64,000 bases of DNA from Pseudomonas viridiflava (GCF_900591205.1 NZ_UUPU01000064.1:124001-188000); one strand, 5' to 3'. Counted from the first letter of the stretch, positions 41,374 to 51,554 are shown. Numbers and translations: made by a program. Notes: generated by a model from the sequence alone, not told the origin.

Positions 41374-44145
41374 ATGGATCGGAATATTGCGTACCAGTTC
41401 ACGGCCGGCACTCAAGGTTTCGACCGTGCCGTTGAAAGCATTGAGCGCAACATGCGTGACGCCCGTACGACATTTAGTCGCGAGCTAAGAGCAATCAACA
41501 CCGAGATGGTCGGTAGTCAAACCCGGCTCGCTCGTTTTGGTCCGGCAGTGAATGAGGCGTTCTCCGGCGTCAGCACCATCATGCGCTCGGGCCTCGGTGG
41601 CGTGGCGGCAGGCATTGCGGGTGTGTTCGGTCTGGGCGCGTTCAAGCTTGGTCAGATCGTTAGCGATAGCAAGGACGCGGCGATCCAACAGGCGGCTGCT
41701 TACCGTGGCCTGGAAGCGGTTGCCAATCACGCCGGTGTCGGTATTGGCCGGGCCATGGATGAGGCCAACAAGCTCGCCTCTGACGGCTTGCTCAGCGTCG
41801 GTGACGCAGCCAAAGCACTGCAAAACCTGCTCAGCCGTGGCTACAACGTTGACCAGGCGGTGACGGTGATCAACCGCCTAAAAGACGCTGCAGCGTTCAA
41901 CCGGCAGGCCAATCTCAGCATGTCGGAAGCTGTGGTGTCGGCCACCGAGGGCTTGAAAAACGAAAACTCGGTGCTGGTGGATAACGCCGGTGTTACGAAA
42001 AACGTCGCCAAAATGTGGGACGAGTACGCCAAGAGCATCGGCACCAGTCGTGACAAGTTGTCGGACTCGCAAAAGATCACGGCCGAATACAACGGCATCA
42101 TGAAAGAGACCGAGGCCCAGGTCGGTAATGCTGCCAAGGCGGCAGATGGGTTGACCGGCAGCCAGGCCGAGCTCGACTCCAAAAGCAACCAGCTGCAGGT
42201 CACCATCGGTACCATTCTTGAGCCTGTCTTCATCAGCCTGAACAAGCGGCTGTCGGAGACTGCCAGTTGGTTTAACAACCTGCTGAAAAGCATGACGGGG
42301 GTTGGGGTGACCGTTGATGAGGTCGCTGCCAATGTCGCCCGCTACGAACAAATGCTGGCGAACTTTACGGCAGGTCCGCGTGCTGGAGGCAGTAAGGCAC
42401 CGCTTGAAGCAACACTGGCCGAGGAACGCCTGCTGCTGGAAAACATGCAGTTGGTGTCCAACAAGCTGGAAGAAGTCGACGCCGGCATGCGCTCTCGCTC
42501 CGCTCGTATCGAAGATCAGCGGCGCAAAGTGGCACAGATGGCGGCGTCGGGTGATACCGCCCTGACCAAGGCGCCGCAGCAGGGAAGGGTCAGTCCTACT
42601 GCTTATGGCCTGGAAGTCGCCCGGTTGACCAAGCTAGAACAGGCGTACGCGGCAGCCGTCGAACATCGGAAGAAAGTGGTTGAGTCCACTACACCACCAA
42701 AAAAGACCGAAGACCCGATCACTACACCGACGAAAACAAAGTCGCGTGTGAGCGAGTGGGCCGAAGCACTGGACGCGCAAAAGGTCGCTCATGCCCAGCA
42801 GCAGGCCGAGCAGGGCACTTTCCTGCAGTTTTCTGAACAGCAGGAAATGCAGTACTGGCAGGGCATTATCAAGCGCACGGATTTGAGCGCGGCTGAACGG
42901 TTGAGCGTTCAGCGCAATTACCTGGCGTCATTGAATGCGTTGCGCCGGCAGGACGAGGGCCAAGCCTTTGCCGATCTGCAGGCCCAGGCGCAGCAGTACC
43001 GCAACAATATGGACGCGCGCCTGCAGATCGCTCAGCAGACCTTGGAGCGCAGCCGGCAACTCTATGGCCAGGATAGCCAGGAATACCGCAAGGCAGCAGC
43101 AGAGGTAGTCGCTGTAGAGCGCGAAAAGCAGCAGCAAATCACCAACATGAAACAGCAAGAGCTGGCGGCTGATCAGCAGGCGCGTCTCACCGATGTTGCG
43201 CATGCCGAACAGATGGCCCAGCTGGATCTGCAGGCCAACCTGATCACCCAAGGCCAGCTGCTGCAAGCCCAGGCTGAGTTCGAAAAGCAACGGTATGCGA
43301 TCGAAGCCCAGGCATTGGCCGAGCGTAAAGCGCTGCTGGAACAGGATCCTGACCGTAACCCGGTCGCCCTGCAGCAGGTCCAGCAGCAGATCCTGGCGCT
43401 GGAGCAAACCCACCGCAACAGCATGGCGGTGATTGGCAGGCAGCAAACCTTCGAGTCGCAAAGCAACTGGACGGGCATGGTCGACAGTCTGCGGACCAGT
43501 TGGTCTAGCGGGCTTACCGGGATCATCAGCGGCACCATGAGCACGCAGGGCCTGCTGCGTGGGATCTTCACCAGCATCGGGACGGCATTCGTTGAGAACA
43601 TGGTCACCAAGCCGTTGATGGCCTGGATGTTCGGTGAGACGGCTAAAACCGGTGCGACGGTTGTGGGTGTTGGCGTTCGAACGGCTGCAGAGGCAGGCGG
43701 TGCGGCTATGTCCGTAGCGATCTGGGGCGCAGCCACGATCAAAAACATCATTGCCAGTGCCTGGCAGGCCATGGCCGGTGCCTTTGCAGCCATGTCGGCC
43801 ATTCCGATCATTGGTCCGATTCTCGGCGCGGCGGCAGCAGTGGCTGCCGGTGCATTCGTATTCGGCCTGGTGAAAAACGTCGCTTCGGCCGAGGGTGGCT
43901 ATGACATTCCCGCCGGTACCAACCCCATGACTCAACTCCACGAGCAGGAAATGGTGCTGCCCAAGCAATACGCCAACGTCATCCGCCAGGCAGCCAGTGG
44001 AGAGGGGCAGTTGGGAGGGGCCGGTAACAGCTATCACTACCACGACAGCAGCGGCCGGATGTCACCTGCAGATATTCGGCGTGGCGCCCGGGTGCTGGCC
44101 GAGGAAATGCAAAAAATGCGGCGCAACGGCGCCATCAAAACTTAG
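41374..44145 (+). CDS. Tail tape measure protein
   Basis: A 923-residue tape measure protein that sets tail length. An N-terminal coiled part (about 1-300, Gln/Ala-rich) is followed by long heptad-like helices (about 440-690, with many QQ/EQ runs) and a central-to-C-terminal hydrophobic zone (about 745-840) used at genome ejection. The length of about 920 residues suggests a tail near 140 nm by the usual 0.15 nm per residue rule. It starts 26 bp after a terminator. Confidence 0.9.
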   Translation: MDRNIAYQFTAGTQGFDRAVESIERNMRDARTTFSRELRAINTEMVGSQTRLARFGPAVNEAFSGVSTIMRSGLGGVAAGIAGVFGLGAFKLGQIVSDSKDAAIQQAAAYRGLEAVANHAGVGIGRAMDEANKLASDGLLSVGDAAKALQNLLSRGYNVDQAVTVINRLKDAAAFNRQANLSMSEAVVSATEGLKNENSVLVDNAGVTKNVAKMWDEYAKSIGTSRDKLSDSQKITAEYNGIMKETEAQVGNAAKAADGLTGSQAELDSKSNQLQVTIGTILEPVFISLNKRLSETASWFNNLLKSMTGVGVTVDEVAANVARYEQMLANFTAGPRAGGSKAPLEATLAEERLLLENMQLVSNKLEEVDAGMRSRSARIEDQRRKVAQMAASGDTALTKAPQQGRVSPTAYGLEVARLTKLEQAYAAAVEHRKKVVESTTPPKKTEDPITTPTKTKSRVSEWAEALDAQKVAHAQQQAEQGTFLQFSEQQEMQYWQGIIKRTDLSAAERLSVQRNYLASLNALRRQDEGQAFADLQAQAQQYRNNMDARLQIAQQTLERSRQLYGQDSQEYRKAAAEVVAVEREKQQQITNMKQQELAADQQARLTDVAHAEQMAQLDLQANLITQGQLLQAQAEFEKQRYAIEAQALAERKALLEQDPDRNPVALQQVQQQILALEQTHRNSMAVIGRQQTFESQSNWTGMVDSLRTSWSSGLTGIISGTMSTQGLLRGIFTSIGTAFVENMVTKPLMAWMFGETAKTGATVVGVGVRTAAEAGGAAMSVAIWGAATIKNIIASAWQAMAGAFAAMSAIPIIGPILGAAAAVAAGAFVFGLVKNVASAEGGYDIPAGTNPMTQLHEQEMVLPKQYANVIRQAASGEGQLGGAGNSYHYHDSSGRMSPADIRRGARVLAEEMQKMRRNGAIKT

Positions 44146-44154
44146 GGGGGCGAG

Positions 44155-44805
44155 ATGTCGTTAGGACTTTTTTGGCCGGCGCGCTGGATCGCCAGTTACC
44201 CCGATATGGGCGCGGCGGTTGAAGGTGTTCTGCCGCGCCTGCCCGGGCAAACCCTGCTTTCAAAAAAGGCGCCTGAGTGGAGTACCGGTGTGCAGAAAGC
44301 TGCCAGCGGTCGACGCCGGACAACGGCGTACTACCCGGCGCCGCTGTGGTCTTTCCAGCTGAGTTACAACGCCGTGCGCAAGCGCCCCGGGTTGGATGAG
44401 TGGTCGAGGCTGATTGAGTTCTTTAATCAGCGCAAAGGGCAATTCGGCGAGTTCCTGTTCTTCGACCGCAGTGATCACCTGGTAACGCTCCAGCGCTTCG
44501 GCACCGGGGACGGCACCACGCGAACATTTCAGCTGTCCCGGGAGATTGGTCACTGGGTGGAGCCGGTGTACGGCGTCGTCAATGTGGATGTTGTCACTGT
44601 CAGTGGTGCTCTTACTTCAGCCTTCACTGTGGATGAGCTGGGGCGCATCACCTTTACGGTGGCCCCGCCCGTCAACGCGGCGTTGGTGTGGAGCGGGGCG
44701 TTCTATTTTCGCTGCGCTTTCGAGGCCGATTCGCTCGACGGGGCTCAGCCTTATCGCGCGATATGGGAACTCAAAAACATCGCGTTCACGAGTATCAAAC
44801 CATGA
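44155..44805 (+). CDS. Distal tail protein, DUF2460 (GTA-like)
   Basis: A 216-residue DUF2460 protein (SLGLFWPARWIASYPDM start, WSFQLSYNAVR, then QFGEFLFFDRSDHLV). It matches RcGTA gp12-type distal tail proteins. Its stop overlaps the DUF2163 start by ATGA. It forms the tail-end ring on which the tip assembles. Confidence 0.82.
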   Translation: MSLGLFWPARWIASYPDMGAAVEGVLPRLPGQTLLSKKAPEWSTGVQKAASGRRRTTAYYPAPLWSFQLSYNAVRKRPGLDEWSRLIEFFNQRKGQFGEFLFFDRSDHLVTLQRFGTGDGTTRTFQLSREIGHWVEPVYGVVNVDVVTVSGALTSAFTVDELGRITFTVAPPVNAALVWSGAFYFRCAFEADSLDGAQPYRAIWELKNIAFTSIKP

Positions 44806-45662
44806 TCGATGCCACACCCGAACTGAAAGCCTTTCTGGCCACAGCGCGCAGTTTCGTCATGGCGGATCTGTACACGATTGCCCTGGCCAGCGGCCAGGTG
44901 CTGCGTTACACCGATGCGGGTTTGCAGATTTTTTATGGCGGACAGAACTACTCGGCCAGCGGGCCTCTGATCAAGCGCACAGGCGTGCGTGCGGTGCGCG
45001 GGATCGAGGTCGACACGTTGAACGTGACCTTTACCGCCGGCATGGACGACACGGTATTTGGCGAGCCCTTGCTGCCATTCATTGCCGGCGGCGGTTTTGA
45101 CGGGGCCACCCTGAACCTTGTGCGAGCGTTTATGGCGGACTGGCGATCGCCCGTGGTGGGCACGGTCACACGTTTTATCGGGCGGGTCGCGGAGGTGGAT
45201 CCTGCCGATCGCGAGCAGGCGACGGTGACAGTAAAGTCGCCGATCGAGCTGCTCGATACCAAGGTGCCCCGGGGCGTCTATCAGCCCTCGTGCCTGCGCA
45301 CGGTGTACAGCGCCGATTGCGGGGTGAACCGTGCCCTGTTTGAAACCGTAGGTGTGGTCCAGGGCGGCAGTACGGCCCTGCGCGTGAACTCCAATGTGCC
45401 CGCCACTCAGGGTTGGTTCGACCAGGGCGTGATTCGGTTTGTGAACGGTGCCAATGCAGGTGTGACAAGAACTGTACGCAGATTCACTGCCGATGGCGCT
45501 GTGACGATGATCCTGGGGCTGCCAGGTGTGCCAGTGGCGGGTGATCAGTTTCTGATTTACCCGGGTTGCCCACGGACGCTGGATGCCTGCACCAACAAAT
45601 TCGGCAACCGAGCGCGGTACCGGGGTATGCCGTTCATTCCCGTTGCGGAGACATCGGTATGA
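44802..45662 (+). CDS. Tail hub-type protein, DUF2163 (GTA-like)
   Basis: A 286-residue DUF2163/BR0599-type protein: N-terminal beta-rich part (LYTIALASGQVLRYTDAG), then a C-terminal Cys-rich end (CLRTVYSADCGVNR and CPRTLDACTNKF) that may bind iron-sulfur or structural metal as in gp13 of RcGTA. Start 44802 is in ATGA overlap with the DUF2460 gene; the longer frame is rejected. It starts the tail tip. Confidence 0.82.
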   Translation: MIDATPELKAFLATARSFVMADLYTIALASGQVLRYTDAGLQIFYGGQNYSASGPLIKRTGVRAVRGIEVDTLNVTFTAGMDDTVFGEPLLPFIAGGGFDGATLNLVRAFMADWRSPVVGTVTRFIGRVAEVDPADREQATVTVKSPIELLDTKVPRGVYQPSCLRTVYSADCGVNRALFETVGVVQGGSTALRVNSNVPATQGWFDQGVIRFVNGANAGVTRTVRRFTADGAVTMILGLPGVPVAGDQFLIYPGCPRTLDACTNKFGNRARYRGMPFIPVAETSV

Positions 45663-46117
45663 GCCCGTTTGAAGTGCAGCAGCGTGATGCCGTGATCGCG
45701 CAGGCCGAGCGTTGGTTGTGCACGCCGTACCAGCACCGGCAGCACCTGCTGGGTGTTGGTGTTGACTGCGCCTGGTTGTTGATTGAGGTGTATCACGCCG
45801 CCGGCTTGATTCCCTCGATTGATCCAGGCGCGTACGCCCAGGACTGGCACCTGCATCGCAGTGAAGAGCGTTATCTGGGCTGGCTGGAGCTGTTCGGTCG
45901 GCAGATTGATACGCCACAGCGTGGTGATGTCGCGGTCTGGAAATTCGGCCGGACCTTCAGCCACGGCGCGGTGGTGGTCGATGAGCAACGCATTATTCAC
46001 GCCTATCGGGACATCGGCGTCGAGTTTGCAGACATGCGCGAGGAGCGGCTTTCCAGCCATACCGTGCGTTATTACACACTTAACCGATATGGAGTCAGCG
46101 ATGGGGGGCAGCAGTAG
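45659..46117 (+). CDS. NlpC/P60-type tail peptidase
   Basis: A 152-residue NlpC/P60 endopeptidase at the tail tip. The catalytic Cys37 (GVGVDCAWL) and His102 (FSHGAVVV) are present. It is thought to cut the peptidoglycan stem peptide so the tail can cross the wall. Start ATG 45659 overlaps the previous stop. It corresponds to gp14 of GTA-type tails. Confidence 0.85.
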   Translation: MSPFEVQQRDAVIAQAERWLCTPYQHRQHLLGVGVDCAWLLIEVYHAAGLIPSIDPGAYAQDWHLHRSEERYLGWLELFGRQIDTPQRGDVAVWKFGRTFSHGAVVVDEQRIIHAYRDIGVEFADMREERLSSHTVRYYTLNRYGVSDGGQQ

Positions 46118-48611
46118 TACCATTTCCAACAGTGCGACACGTATCAACGCGCTGCAGATCCAGAGCAGTGCGAGTGGCAAGCCGATCGCCTGGATCGCCG
46201 GCCGTAATCGCATCAGCCCTAACCTCATTTATTACAGTGATTTTGAAGCGGTCGCCAAAACCACGACGAAAAAGTCGGGGGGTAAAGGCGGCGGCGGGGC
46301 CACCCAAAAAGACACGACCTACACCTACTACGCGGCGATCATTTTGGCCGTCGGGCGAGGCCCGCTGGGTGCGATTCACCGCGTATTTCGTGACAAAGAG
46401 GTGTTTTCCTCACTGGCGCAAATTGGCTTGAACTACGCCAATGGCACTCATGATCAGGCGGTGTGGGGTTTTCTTCAAACTCGCCACCCTGCCGAAGCGA
46501 TTGCCTACGCTGACACGGCCTACGTTTTTTCCAGCAGGTACCTGCTCAACGACAACGCCGGCGTTCAGAATCATACCTTCGAAGTGGACGGGCGTTATCA
46601 GGTGCCCGGGCTGCCGGATGCCAACCCGGGCGATTTCCTGCCCGGGTTGTTGCTCGATCCGTTGGACGGAATCGGTTTTACCCCGGCATGGGTCGCGGAT
46701 ATGTCGAACTACCGCAACTATTGCTTGGCGGAAAACTTACTCTTGAGTCCGGTGCTCGACGAACAGGCGCCGGCGAATGAGGCGATCACACGTTGGTTGC
46801 AGCTGACCAACAGCGAGATGGTGTGGTCTGCTGGTCAACTCAAGGTGATCCCCTACGGTGATCAGGCTGTTACGGGCAACGGTGTCACGTGGTTTCCGAA
46901 CATCACGCCGGTGGCGGATCTGACCGATGACGATTTTCTTTCTGAGGACGGTGAGCCTCCGGTTTCGCTCAAGATCAAGAGCCAGGCCGACAGCTACAAC
47001 GAAGTGTCGCTGGAGATCCTCGATCGCGATCACGAGTACAACACCGACGTAGTGCGTGCGCCTGATCAGGCTGCCATTGAGCAGTTTGGCTCCAAGCCGA
47101 TGGACACCATCAAGGCATACGAGATCTGCAATATTGCCATCGGCGCCCATGCGGCGCAGCTGTTGGTGCAGCGCAAGCTGTATGTGCGCAATGAATATGA
47201 GTTCTCCCTCGGCTGGCAGCATGTGCTCCTCGAACCCATGGACCTGGTGACGATCACTGAGCCTGGCTTGAACCTGCATCAGCGTCTGGTCCGGCTGATT
47301 TCGGTTGAGGAGGACGAGCTGGGTAAGTTGGCGATCGTGGCCGAGGATGCGCTGCTGGGCGTCGGCAGCGCACCTAACTATCCGGTGCAGAGCAAAAGCG
47401 GTTATCGGGGCAATCAGAACGTCGCGCCTGGTCCTGTCCTGGCGCCCATCATGTTCAACCCACCCGAGAGCTTGCTGCCCGCCGGCACATTGCAGATCTG
47501 GGGCGGTGTTGCCGGCGTGGGTGAAGCGTGGGGCGGTTGCGAGATCTGGATCAGCGCTGATGGCGACAGCTACCGGTTAGCGGAGACGATTTACGGCAGG
47601 GCGCGCATGGGGCAACTGACGACGGCGCTGGCCGCTGGAAGCGATCCCGATACGGTCAACACTTTGTCGGTACAACTGGCAGCAGCGACCGAGCTGGCTG
47701 CCGCTACTACTGCCGAGGCGGACAGTGGCGCCACGCTGTGTTGGGTGGCCGGCGAACTCTTGAGTTACCGCGACGCGTTGCTCACCGGCGTCGGAGGCTA
47801 TGAGCTGAGCTATCTGCGACGCGGGCGTTTGAGCACGGCTATCTCCAGTCACTCGGCCGGTTCACCCTTTGTGCGGTTGGATGATGCGGTCTGGAAGTAC
47901 AGCTACACGTCCGACCAGGTCGGCAAGACTGTTTGGGTCAAGTTCCGCTCCTTTAACGTGTTTGGTCGAGCGCTTGAGGATCTGGCGGATGTCACGGCCT
48001 ACAGCGTCACGTTATCGCCGGCCCGGGTAGCCCCCGATTCCGCGCAGAATCTTGCCCTGGTCGGTGCCTTCGAGGCGCCGTACTTCACCGTCAGCTGGGT
48101 GGCCGGAGCTCGTGCCGAGGATCGCTTGGTACGTGTTCGTCACGCGGGCAGTAATGCCCTACTGCGAGAGGTGGCGACCACCAGCACGGCATTCACGTAC
48201 CAACGTGAGGATGCGCTGGTGGATGGCGCGCTCATTCGCAGCTATCGGGTGGAGGTCATCGAGCGCAACGCTGCAGGCCAGGCACAGTTGGTGTCGTTGT
48301 TGGTCACCAATACGGCGCCGGCGCCCGTTACGGGAACCGCCGCCACGGTCGCTGGCACTAGTACCGCCGATGTCAGTTGCGCGGCCAGTGCAGCTGCAGA
48401 TGCGGCCGGCTACGTGTTTGTGTATTCGACAGAGGAGGACTTTGATCCGGCAACGGCAGGAACGGTCGGCTATCAAGGCGTATCGCGCACCGGGCAGGTC
48501 ACGGGACTGACAGCTGATACCACGTATTACCTCTGCGCTGCAGCGTACGACACCTGGAGCAGTGTGCTCAGTCAACTCAACTTCGCCCCGGCGATCACCT
48601 TCAACACCTGA
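46101..48611 (+). CDS. Tail tip / host specificity protein (J-like)
   Basis: An 836-residue central tail fibre/baseplate protein like GTA gp15 and lambda gpJ. A Gly/Ser-rich N-terminus (KKSGGKGGGG) is followed by a Phage-tail_3-type domain, then C-terminal fibronectin-like repeats (about 610-830). It probably sets receptor specificity. Start ATG 46101 is supported by GGAG at 46091-46094 and overlaps the peptidase stop by 17 bp; the long upstream extension is rejected. Confidence 0.83.
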   Translation: MGGSSSTISNSATRINALQIQSSASGKPIAWIAGRNRISPNLIYYSDFEAVAKTTTKKSGGKGGGGATQKDTTYTYYAAIILAVGRGPLGAIHRVFRDKEVFSSLAQIGLNYANGTHDQAVWGFLQTRHPAEAIAYADTAYVFSSRYLLNDNAGVQNHTFEVDGRYQVPGLPDANPGDFLPGLLLDPLDGIGFTPAWVADMSNYRNYCLAENLLLSPVLDEQAPANEAITRWLQLTNSEMVWSAGQLKVIPYGDQAVTGNGVTWFPNITPVADLTDDDFLSEDGEPPVSLKIKSQADSYNEVSLEILDRDHEYNTDVVRAPDQAAIEQFGSKPMDTIKAYEICNIAIGAHAAQLLVQRKLYVRNEYEFSLGWQHVLLEPMDLVTITEPGLNLHQRLVRLISVEEDELGKLAIVAEDALLGVGSAPNYPVQSKSGYRGNQNVAPGPVLAPIMFNPPESLLPAGTLQIWGGVAGVGEAWGGCEIWISADGDSYRLAETIYGRARMGQLTTALAAGSDPDTVNTLSVQLAAATELAAATTAEADSGATLCWVAGELLSYRDALLTGVGGYELSYLRRGRLSTAISSHSAGSPFVRLDDAVWKYSYTSDQVGKTVWVKFRSFNVFGRALEDLADVTAYSVTLSPARVAPDSAQNLALVGAFEAPYFTVSWVAGARAEDRLVRVRHAGSNALLREVATTSTAFTYQREDALVDGALIRSYRVEVIERNAAGQAQLVSLLVTNTAPAPVTGTAATVAGTSTADVSCAASAAADAAGYVFVYSTEEDFDPATAGTVGYQGVSRTGQVTGLTADTTYYLCAAAYDTWSSVLSQLNFAPAITFNT

Positions 48612-48623
48612 TAGAGACTCATC

Positions 48624-50495
48624 ATGCAACCTATTCAATTCTTTGCCGCAAGGGCTGAAGACGGCGTGCTATTGCCTGGAGCAACGGTGAGGGTGCTTGT
48701 CTCAGGGAGTGAGACGTTGGCGCCGCTGTTTTCCGATGCAGCGGCGACCGTGGTTCTAGCCAATCCCATGCATGCCGATGCCAGTGCACGGGTGTTCTTC
48801 TACACCACGGCGGCTCGCATCGATATTCAGATCGGTTACGCAGGGTATAGAGCGCCGCTGCTGCAGAGCATCGGTACCAGTGATCCGGTGGATATGATCA
48901 ATGCGGAAATTGATCGTCTCAACCGCGATATGGTCGACGGAAAAGTGCATGCCACTGTCGCGGCGGGTCTCCTGGCGACGGTCGACGGCCAGTCTTTTTA
49001 TGTCGAACCCACCTCGCCAGATATATCGCGCAGTCTGTATGTGCGGGTTAGTGCCACGCAGGCCAGGCACGTCTCCGATGATCCGTCAGTGGGTTACATC
49101 GCAGAGATAGACGTGCGCACCTCTGCGGTTGAGAGCGGCACGTTTAACGGCTTGGAGCTGCGGTTTGTTCGATTGGCCGTAGAGTCCGGTTACACCTGGG
49201 CGCTGGTGGATTCGGTTGGGCGCATGGCGCTGGGTTGCCGGGTGGATGGCTCACTCGTGGGCAAGTTCATGCTGCGCGACGGCACTGTCGATCGCAACAC
49301 GCTGAAACTCGACCTGGACGGTTTCATCGCCAAGGCTTTGGATCCCCAGTCGGGATACGCGTGGGCAGTGATCGATACCCTGGGCCGGATTGGGCTGGCT
49401 CTTCGCGTGGACGGGACCGTTACCGGGAAGTTCTTGCTTGGCACCGGGGCCGTGCCTCGCAAGGCACTGGGGGCCGATCTGTCGGGCTTCATTGCGGTTC
49501 AACTGAGTCCAGAGTCCGGCTATGTCTGGGCGGTTGTCGATGCGGTTGGCCGCATTGCCCTGGGCATCACCACGGCCGGCAAAACTGTAGGCAACTTTGA
49601 TATTCATATCCCCGATGTCACAGGGATTGAGTACCTCAAGCCGGTGCACGATCTGCTCTGTGTGGGAGATTCCCTGACCGCCAATAGCAGCCAGGTCACC
49701 TGGCGGGAGCAACTGGCGCCACTGATCAGTGCTCGGACCATTGTGAATGGCGGCATTGGTGGCCAGACGTCTCGCCAGATCGCCGCACGTTTCGGCGCGG
49801 GTACCGCACTACTGACCGTCACGGACAACCAGATCCCGGCTTTGGGGTCGGTGACGGTCACGGCGTTGAGCACCTTGCTGCTGTCCACGCCTGCGACCAA
49901 TTCGGGAACCTTCACGTTGAAAGGTACGTTGGGTGGCATCCATGGCACGCTGACGTGCGCGCACAGTGAGACAGGCGACGAGTCGGACGCTTACACGTTT
50001 GCTCGGGATACCGCCGGAGACGCCCGATACAGTGCGCCCAGGTCGCCGTTTGTGCCCGACGTTCCCGGTGACGGCTTTTACACCGAAATCATCTGGATGG
50101 GCCGCAACAACCTCGACAACATCGAGCAGATCAAGGCCGACATCCGGGCGATGGTGGGGGTGCAGAAAACCGTTGAAAAGCGCTACCTGATCATTACGCC
50201 GCCGCTTGGCGGCAACCCAACACCGGGCACGTCGACGGGGGAGGGGTTCGGTACCGCCACCTACAACAACTGTGTCGCGCTGGAAGATTGGGCGACCACC
50301 GAGTACGGCGATCGCGTGATCAAGATCCGCGAGTGGCTGATGCAGTTCAACGACGGCAGCGCCGACGATCTCGACGACGTGGCCAAAGGCGTGGTTCCGC
50401 GTTCGCTGCGGCTGGACATCATCCACAACACTACGATCAGCAACGGGCATATCGCTCGTCGCATTGCCTATGAAATTAACCGGAGGTCCTGGTAA
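48624..50495 (+). CDS. Tail spike with SGNH-hydrolase domain and 55-aa repeats
   Basis: A 623-residue tail spike. The N-terminal 160 residues are an attachment domain. Three tandem copies of a 55-residue unit follow (187-328). The C-terminal half is an SGNH/GDSL esterase-like domain: Ser350 in CVGDSLTA, GGIGG near 380, Asn495 in MGRNN, Asp598 and His601 in LDIIHN. This is the usual layout of a surface-glycan deacetylase, so it may remove acetyl groups from host O-antigen or capsule during adsorption. It ends in TAATG overlap with the next gene. Confidence 0.8.
   Translation: MQPIQFFAARAEDGVLLPGATVRVLVSGSETLAPLFSDAAATVVLANPMHADASARVFFYTTAARIDIQIGYAGYRAPLLQSIGTSDPVDMINAEIDRLNRDMVDGKVHATVAAGLLATVDGQSFYVEPTSPDISRSLYVRVSATQARHVSDDPSVGYIAEIDVRTSAVESGTFNGLELRFVRLAVESGYTWALVDSVGRMALGCRVDGSLVGKFMLRDGTVDRNTLKLDLDGFIAKALDPQSGYAWAVIDTLGRIGLALRVDGTVTGKFLLGTGAVPRKALGADLSGFIAVQLSPESGYVWAVVDAVGRIALGITTAGKTVGNFDIHIPDVTGIEYLKPVHDLLCVGDSLTANSSQVTWREQLAPLISARTIVNGGIGGQTSRQIAARFGAGTALLTVTDNQIPALGSVTVTALSTLLLSTPATNSGTFTLKGTLGGIHGTLTCAHSETGDESDAYTFARDTAGDARYSAPRSPFVPDVPGDGFYTEIIWMGRNNLDNIEQIKADIRAMVGVQKTVEKRYLIITPPLGGNPTPGTSTGEGFGTATYNNCVALEDWATTEYGDRVIKIREWLMQFNDGSADDLDDVAKGVVPRSLRLDIIHNTTISNGHIARRIAYEINRRSW
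49182..49604 (+). repeat. Three tandem 165-bp (55-aa) repeats in the tail spike
   Basis: Units begin at 49182, 49347 and 49512, exactly 165 bp apart; the third is shorter. Each protein unit starts (E/Q)SGYxWAxxDxxGRxxL. Copies have diverged in DNA but kept the period. They probably form a beta-stalk between the attachment domain and the esterase. Confidence 0.8.
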
Positions 50496-51334
50496 TGGCC
50501 GGACAAAAAACCGTACTGGATGGCATCACCTTTACCGATACGACGTTGCCCATTCTGCGTTCCGATGCATTGCTGAGTGCGGGATCGCTGTATCTGTTCG
50601 ACTTGGGGCATAGCTTGGGTGGTGTGAGCGGAGTGCCGGCAGCGGGTGCTGTCATTCCCAATATCGCTTACGCCGAAGCGGCAGCGGTGCTCGGTGCGGG
50701 TACCGAGAACAGCTTGGCCGGGGTGTTCAGCAGCAATGCGGTCGCGGCCGACGCTTTGTTTGAGCGAACGCCCAAGAAGGGGCTGCACGCCATTTACAGC
50801 CAGGTTAACAACACGGTGAGCGGTCATGGCTCACAGATCAATGTCGCAACCGCGATCCGTGACTACATCATCGCGAACAGGACCCACCTGTTCTATTTCT
50901 CGGTATGGGCGCACCGGACCCGTGCAGCACTCGCAACCGGTCACCGGTATATGGAAATCGGTAGCGGCGGCAACTTCCTGGGGTACATGAGTGGTGCCGG
51001 AAACACAGGCAAGGCTTCCGGCCTATACAACGTCGTCGGTGGTGCCAACGCCGTGGCCAACCGGTACTCCTCGATGCGAGCGTCCGCTGGTAGCGGTGAT
51101 ACGGTGGCGGCAGCGGCCGGGAGCATTATTTTCGGTAATGGTGGATCTGGTTCCGCGCTGACCAATCAATGCCCCTCGGACATCTTCTATCGCGGCTACT
51201 GCGAGGATCTGACCGTGTCGGGGCGAACCTATGCTGACGTCGATGCTCTCGACAAAGCTCTATGGGATGCCGCTTTCGCGGCAGGTGGCCGGTTTGCTGG
51301 TGACACCTTTACGGCGCCGTCGACCTTCCCATAG
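50495..51334 (+). CDS. Tail-associated protein, unknown
   Basis: A 279-residue protein that starts in TAATG overlap with the tail-spike stop, so is translationally coupled to it. It is Ala/Gly-rich with a lectin-like beta pattern (YMEIGSGGNFLGYMSGAGNT, GSIIFGNGGSGSALTN). It may be a second receptor-binding or spike-associated protein. No family is recognised. Confidence 0.65.
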   Translation: MAGQKTVLDGITFTDTTLPILRSDALLSAGSLYLFDLGHSLGGVSGVPAAGAVIPNIAYAEAAAVLGAGTENSLAGVFSSNAVAADALFERTPKKGLHAIYSQVNNTVSGHGSQINVATAIRDYIIANRTHLFYFSVWAHRTRAALATGHRYMEIGSGGNFLGYMSGAGNTGKASGLYNVVGGANAVANRYSSMRASAGSGDTVAAAAGSIIFGNGGSGSALTNQCPSDIFYRGYCEDLTVSGRTYADVDALDKALWDAAFAAGGRFAGDTFTAPSTFP

Positions 51335-51371
51335 TTGGCTAGGTAAACCTCAAGTCCACCACCACCCGTAA

Positions 51372-51554
51372 TTAGCGGCGGAAGCGGAATTTTTCCCAGC
51401 CATTTTTGAATCGGAAAGTTCCTGTATCTCCTGTGAGAAAGTAACGGGTTGCTCTGTAGCAAGCAGTAAACCGAGAGAATCCAAAGCGTCTGATTTTCTT
51501 ATAGACCCAAACCCATCCGTGGCGATTGGTAGTTTTGGCGGGCCTTTGCACCAT
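51372..51554 (-). CDS. Small basic protein, unknown
   Basis: A 60-residue, very basic protein on the minus strand between the tail genes and the lysis cassette. It has GGAG 7 nt upstream of ATG 51554. The protein is Arg/Phe/Tyr-rich (WVYKKIRRFGFSRFT, GWEKFRFRR). The coding character is uncertain; another frame (51350-51622) covers the same bases. The rest of 51335-51767 holds no other clear gene. Confidence 0.4.
   Translation of the reverse strand: MVQRPAKTTNRHGWVWVYKKIRRFGFSRFTACYRATRYFLTGDTGTFRFKNGWEKFRFRR

Noticed and set aside
42928..44043. 371-aa minus-strand frame over the tape measure
   Set aside because: Mirror frame of a long coiled-coil gene; no independent signals.
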